Source: Chloroflexota bacterium
Lineage (GTDB): Bacteria > Chloroflexota > Dehalococcoidia > SM23-28-2 > RBG-16-64-32
Length of the DNA: 7,540 bases
Reading direction: 5' to 3'
Assembly: GCA_022563285.1 (NCBI GenBank)
Contig: JADFNQ010000058.1
Location: forward strand, 1-7,540
The position numbers and the translations under genes are program-made. Positions 5,550 through 7,540 of this stretch are shown here, piece by piece. Position 1 is the stretch's first letter, and every line of letters begins with the position of its first letter. Below the pieces are notes generated by a model. It did not search any database, was not told the origin of the DNA, and saw only the letters and a list, made by a program, of their open reading frames with translations.

Positions 5550-5906
5550 GTGTTCAGGCGTCTGCTGAAGATATCGAGCACACGGATCGTGCTGGCGGTG
5601 ACGGCGGTCATCGTCGGATACTTCCTCGTCACGGGAGCTACTACGGCTCTGCGCTCCGGCCAGCTCAGCGATCGCGAGGACCGGCTGCGGGCGGAGATCA
5701 CTGAGCTGGAGGACCGCTACGAGCGTCTGCAGGCGCTTCGTGAGTACCTGGACTCCGACGAGTACGTCGAGGCGGTGGCGCGGGAGCAGCTCGGTCTGGT
5801 TCGCGATGGGGAGACGAGCATCGTCGTCATCTCTACCGTGCCCTCGCCTACGTCGGACGCGGGTGAGCCGGAGGGGGAGCTCTGGTGGGAGAGGCTGATC
5901 CGCTAG
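5550..5906 (+). CDS. Septum formation initiator family protein (FtsB/DivIC-like)
   Basis: A 118-residue single-pass membrane protein: short basic cytoplasmic N-terminus (FRRLLK), a transmembrane segment at about 13-31 (IVLAVTAVIVGYFLVTGAT), then an extracytoplasmic coiled coil at about 38-70 (DREDRLRAEITELEDRYERL). The family-typical LDSDEYVEAVAREQLGLVRDGE follows (68-89). These proteins form a complex with FtsL and FtsQ/DivIB that helps activate septal peptidoglycan synthesis. The tail from residue 95 is Pro/Ser/Glu-rich and not conserved. GTG 5550 is used because it leaves a normal short N-terminus; no clear Shine-Dalgarno is visible. It follows the phosphatase by 34 nt and precedes tilS, a neighbourhood in which DivIC/FtsB-like genes are found in other bacteria. 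Confidence 0.88.
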   Translation: MFRRLLKISSTRIVLAVTAVIVGYFLVTGATTALRSGQLSDREDRLRAEITELEDRYERLQALREYLDSDEYVEAVAREQLGLVRDGETSIVVISTVPSPTSDAGEPEGELWWERLIR

Positions 5907-5922
5907 GATAGGGGAAAAGCGA

Positions 5923-5928
5923 TACAAT
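5923..5928 (+). promoter_or_regulatory. Possible -10 box (TACAAT) before tilS
   Basis: TACAAT sits in an A-rich patch (GGGGAAAAGCGATACAATTA) between the FtsB-like gene and tilS. The start point would fall about 7 nt later, inside the 5' arm of the hairpin at 5930-5960. No matching -35 hexamer is apparent. Confidence 0.35.
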
Positions 5929-5929
5929 T

Positions 5930-5960
5930 ACGGGGCGGCGGCTGCTTGTCGCCGCCCCGT
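5930..5960 (+). other. 11-bp perfect hairpin just upstream of tilS
   Basis: ACGGGGCGGCG (5930-5940) pairs perfectly with CGCCGCCCCGT (5950-5960) around a 9-nt loop, ending 6 nt before ATG 5967. No U-tract follows, so it does not look like a standard intrinsic terminator. It lies where a Shine-Dalgarno should be, and none is visible. It could act as a translation-limiting leader structure, a processing site or an inefficient terminator. Confidence 0.6.
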
Positions 5961-5966
5961 AGTGTT

Positions 5967-7385
5967 ATGCCGCGCGCCAAGCAGCCGCTTACCCCAGAGG
6001 GCCCCGGGGCCGCCACTCCCTTCAGGAAAGGGTTGGACGCCCGTGTCCTGCGCTACGTCCGGCGCCACCGCGTGCTCAGCCCGGGGGAGCGCGTACTCGT
6101 CGCGGTGTCCGGCGGGCAGGACTCTCTGGCCCTGCTGCTCATTCTTACCCGCCTGGCGAAGGAGTTGGAGATCGAACTGGCGGTGGCCCACTTCGATCAC
6201 AGGCTGCGGTCGCGGGAGGAGGCGCGCGCGGACGAGGCAACAGTCGGCGGCCTGGCGGGGACGCTGGGCCTGGCCTTCGCGGCCAGCTCCGGCGACGTGC
6301 GCGGGTGGGCGAAGCGGCGGCGCGAGTCGATAGAGGAAGCGGCGCGGCAGCTCCGCTTCGACTTCCTTCGGCGGCAGGCGAGGCGGATCGGGGCGGGAGC
6401 CGTTGTCCTGGGCCACACCAGGGACGACCGAGCGGAGACGGTGCTGCTGCACCTGCTGCGGGGCAGCGGCCTAGACGGAATCGTCGGCCTGCGACCGCGC
6501 TCGTCCTGGCCGTTCGGCCGCGGGCCGGCGCTGGCTCGGCCCTTGCTGGAGGTGACCCGCGTCTACACCATGCGCTACTGTCGAGAGGCGGGCGTGACAC
6601 CGCGGGAGGACCCGACGAACCTCCTGCTGGACGCCACCCGTAACCGGGTGCGGCAGGAGCTGATCCCGGCTCTGCGGCGCTTCAACCCCAGGGTTGAGGA
6701 GGCGCTCTGCCGGCTGGGCGAGGCGGCCGCCGGCGCGGCGGACTACCTGGATGAGGCCGCTGAGGCTGAGTGGCGGTCGCTGGCCTCGCTGGAGGGTGAG
6801 GGCGTTGCCTTTCCCAGACGTGCCTTCGGTGCGCTGGCGCCGGCGTTGCGGGCGCGCCTGCTGCGGCGCGCCGTGCGCCATCTGGCCGGAGCCACTGCGG
6901 AGCTGGAGGCTGTCCACATCGCCGCCCTGGAGGAGGCGCTGGCCAAGCGACGGGGTAGCGTCTCCCTGCCGCAGGGGCTGACCGCCGCCGTCGGCGGGCG
7001 CGAGGTGCGCGTATCCCCCGCCCGGCGGGGGCCGCCGGAGGGGATGGTGGAGAAGGCCCTGGCGGATGGCTACAAAGCGTTCAAGACCGGGCCGCCGCCG
7101 TCTCGGTCATCGAAGGCAAACGCGCCACGAACGATTATGACGTCTTCCTCTGCCACAACAGCCGCGACAAGAAGATCGTCAAGCAGATCCCGGACATTTT
7201 CGAGAAGTAGAGGCCGTTTCGATCACTCGATGCTCGCTCCGGGCCAGTCCCGCCGGACCGGTGGCGCGCATTGGTTCCATCGCCGGGTGGTCGAGGCGGA
7301 TCTCATGCGGACAGGCCGGTTTTTCCCCTCGGGGAAGGCCGGCCCGTTTCGTTTCCGGACCTTCTGGCGGCATCCGCAATCATGA
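5967..7385 (+). CDS. tilS: tRNA(Ile)-lysidine synthetase TilS with an abnormal C-terminal extension
   Basis: Modifies the wobble C34 of tRNA-Ile(CAU) to lysidine using ATP, an essential reaction. From ATG 5967, the N-type ATP pyrophosphatase loop SGGQDS is at 48-53, HFDHRLR at 75-81, GHTRDDRAET at 149-158 (the family usually has DDQAET), and TRNRVRQELIP at 223-233. The substrate-binding domain continues to about 350. TTG 5946 is an alternative start, but it lies within the hairpin. A natural length would be roughly 320-460 residues. Here the frame runs to 472, but residues from about 376 on (Ser/Arg/Pro-rich, e.g. PPPSRSSKAN) look like an out-of-frame reading. From 7091 the real coding signal is in another frame and encodes a TIR-like start. 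The normal C-terminal domain is not recognisable. The enzyme core looks intact; the true stop is uncertain. Confidence 0.88.
   Translation: MPRAKQPLTPEGPGAATPFRKGLDARVLRYVRRHRVLSPGERVLVAVSGGQDSLALLLILTRLAKELEIELAVAHFDHRLRSREEARADEATVGGLAGTLGLAFAASSGDVRGWAKRRRESIEEAARQLRFDFLRRQARRIGAGAVVLGHTRDDRAETVLLHLLRGSGLDGIVGLRPRSSWPFGRGPALARPLLEVTRVYTMRYCREAGVTPREDPTNLLLDATRNRVRQELIPALRRFNPRVEEALCRLGEAAAGAADYLDEAAEAEWRSLASLEGEGVAFPRRAFGALAPALRARLLRRAVRHLAGATAELEAVHIAALEEALAKRRGSVSLPQGLTAAVGGREVRVSPARRGPPEGMVEKALADGYKAFKTGPPPSRSSKANAPRTIMTSSSATTAATRRSSSRSRTFSRSRGRFDHSMLAPGQSRRTGGAHWFHRRVVEADLMRTGRFFPSGKAGPFRFRTFWRHPQS
7091..7201 (+). pseudogene. Truncated TIR-domain fragment, out of frame with tilS
   Basis: In the frame starting at 7091 the sequence reads AAAVSVIEGKRATNDYDVFL, then CHNSRDKKIVKQIPDIFEK and a TAG at 7199-7201. 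DYDVFLCHNSRDK is the classic first beta-strand and loop of a bacterial TIR domain (YDVFLSHNSKD type). Third codon positions are strongly G/C, as in a real gene, while the overlapping tilS frame there becomes low-complexity. No start codon lies close upstream in this frame; coding-like sequence upstream (7044-7088, MVEKALADGYKAFKT) is in the tilS frame, so a one-base deletion in the GGG at 7089-7091 would explain the shift. The rest of a TIR domain, including its catalytic Glu, is absent downstream in all plus-strand frames. TIR proteins commonly serve in anti-phage NAD+ signalling or depletion. Confidence 0.6.
7314..7344 (+). terminator. Hairpin between tilS/TIR remnant and the metallophosphoesterase gene
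   Basis: GGCCGG (7314-7319) pairs with CCGGCC (7339-7344). Two possible G-U pairs and a bulge lead to an inner stem TTCCCC/GGGGAA (7323-7328 with 7331-7336), whose innermost pair would open to leave a small loop. The sequence after it (CGTTTCGTTTCC) is only mildly T-rich. It falls inside the nominal end of the tilS frame, which argues that this part of that frame is non-coding. Confidence 0.45.
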
Positions 7386-7393
7386 CTTTATCG

Positions 7394-7399
7394 TAGAAT
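7394..7399 (+). promoter_or_regulatory. Possible -10 box (TAGAAT) for the metallophosphoesterase gene
   Basis: TAGAAT lies about 37 nt before ATG 7436 in a locally AT-richer stretch (ATGACTTTATCGTAGAATGG). No clear -35 box is seen at standard spacing. Confidence 0.35.
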
Positions 7400-7421
7400 G
7401 GGCAGGAACCATCGTAACGAA

Positions 7422-7426
7422 AAGGG
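7422..7426 (+). promoter_or_regulatory. Ribosome binding site of the metallophosphoesterase gene
   Basis: AAGGG within AAAAGGGTGG ends 9 nt before ATG 7436. This supports that start, which also places the metal-binding DTH motif near residue 19. Confidence 0.6.
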
Positions 7427-7435
7427 TGGCCTCCC

Positions 7436-7540
7436 ATGTTCGACCGGTCCTTGCTGCCCGAGGCGCTTTTCGAGTTCGTGGTCGTTTCCGACACGCACTA
7501 CATGCTCGAGCACTCCGGCGCGGCGGCGGAGTTCGCATCC
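7436..7540 (+). CDS. Metallophosphoesterase (calcineurin-like), 5' end only (partial)
   Basis: The first 35 codons are visible and the gene runs off the window. FEFVVVSDTHYM (residues 12-23) is the first strand and metal-binding DxH motif of calcineurin-like phosphoesterases, with Asp19 and His21 as the first metal ligands. The later GDxxD and GNH(D/E) blocks would lie outside the window. The substrate cannot be inferred. It begins after a 234-nt stretch that holds no gene I can support, only the hairpin and the possible -10 box described here. Confidence 0.75.
   Translation, partial: MFDRSLLPEALFEFVVVSDTHYMLEHSGAAAEFAS

Noticed and set aside
5928..6452. A 174-codon minus-strand frame opposite tilS
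   Set aside because: Antisense of conserved TilS motifs, with no features of its own.
7089..7091. Programmed -1 frameshift joining tilS to the TIR fragment
   Set aside because: GGGCCGCCG is not a standard slippery heptamer, no convincing downstream stimulator was recognised, and the TIR domain is truncated after about 25 residues, so an indel or gene decay is simpler.
7303..7494. A 63-codon minus-strand frame between tilS and the metallophosphoesterase gene
   Set aside because: It overlaps the hairpin, the ribosome site and the start of the metallophosphoesterase gene on the other strand, and shows no recognisable domain.
1..7540. CRISPR array, tRNA/rRNA genes, transposase or insertion sequence ends
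   Set aside because: No regularly spaced repeats, no cloverleaf or rRNA-like sequence and no transposase motif were seen by eye; only short repeats are present.

Overview
The window is GC-rich, densely coded bacterial DNA, apparently chromosomal. Gene content (cobalamin-dependent methylmalonyl-CoA mutase with its G-protein chaperone, CNNM/CorC protein, stand-alone DUF2344 protein, FtsB/DivIC-like protein, tRNA-Ile lysidine synthetase) and heavy use of G/C-ending codons and GTG starts suggest a high-GC lineage. Chloroflexota (Dehalococcoidia-like) is my guess from overall protein style; no 16S or other decisive marker is present.

Layout. (1) 1-1309, plus strand: the 3' end of a B12-binding methylmalonyl-CoA mutase subunit overlaps meaB by a GTGA junction, a mutase and chaperone pair. 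(2) 1310-2693, minus strand: an accessory islet. In its own direction it reads: a proteasome-fold Ntn-hydrolase-like protein (start 2693), a 56-codon ORF coupled to it by TGATG and carrying an RHS-repeat core remnant, a small lower-GC lipoprotein gene with four mature-chain cysteines, and a second RHS-core remnant that ends 3 nt from the meaB stop codon. The two remnants bracket the lipoprotein gene. (3) 2694-2855: a divergent intergenic region with a -10-like box for each direction, a good Shine-Dalgarno for the Ntn gene and a short GC palindrome. (4) 2856-5906, plus strand: CNNM/CorC-type membrane protein, DUF2344 protein (TGATG coupling), histidine phosphatase and FtsB/DivIC-like protein, tightly packed. 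(5) 5907-7385: a -10-like box and an 11-bp perfect hairpin, then tilS. Its 3' end is abnormal: after about codon 375 the coding signal moves into another frame, which encodes the first strand of a TIR domain and stops at 7201. (6) 7314-7540: a hairpin, a -10-like box and the first 35 codons of a metallophosphoesterase.

Most of the window is housekeeping. The unusual parts are the minus-strand islet with RHS debris and the decayed or frameshifted TIR fragment fused to the end of tilS. Both look like scars of defence or toxin modules recombining beside core genes. I see no intact new system, CRISPR array, tRNA, rRNA or insertion sequence.
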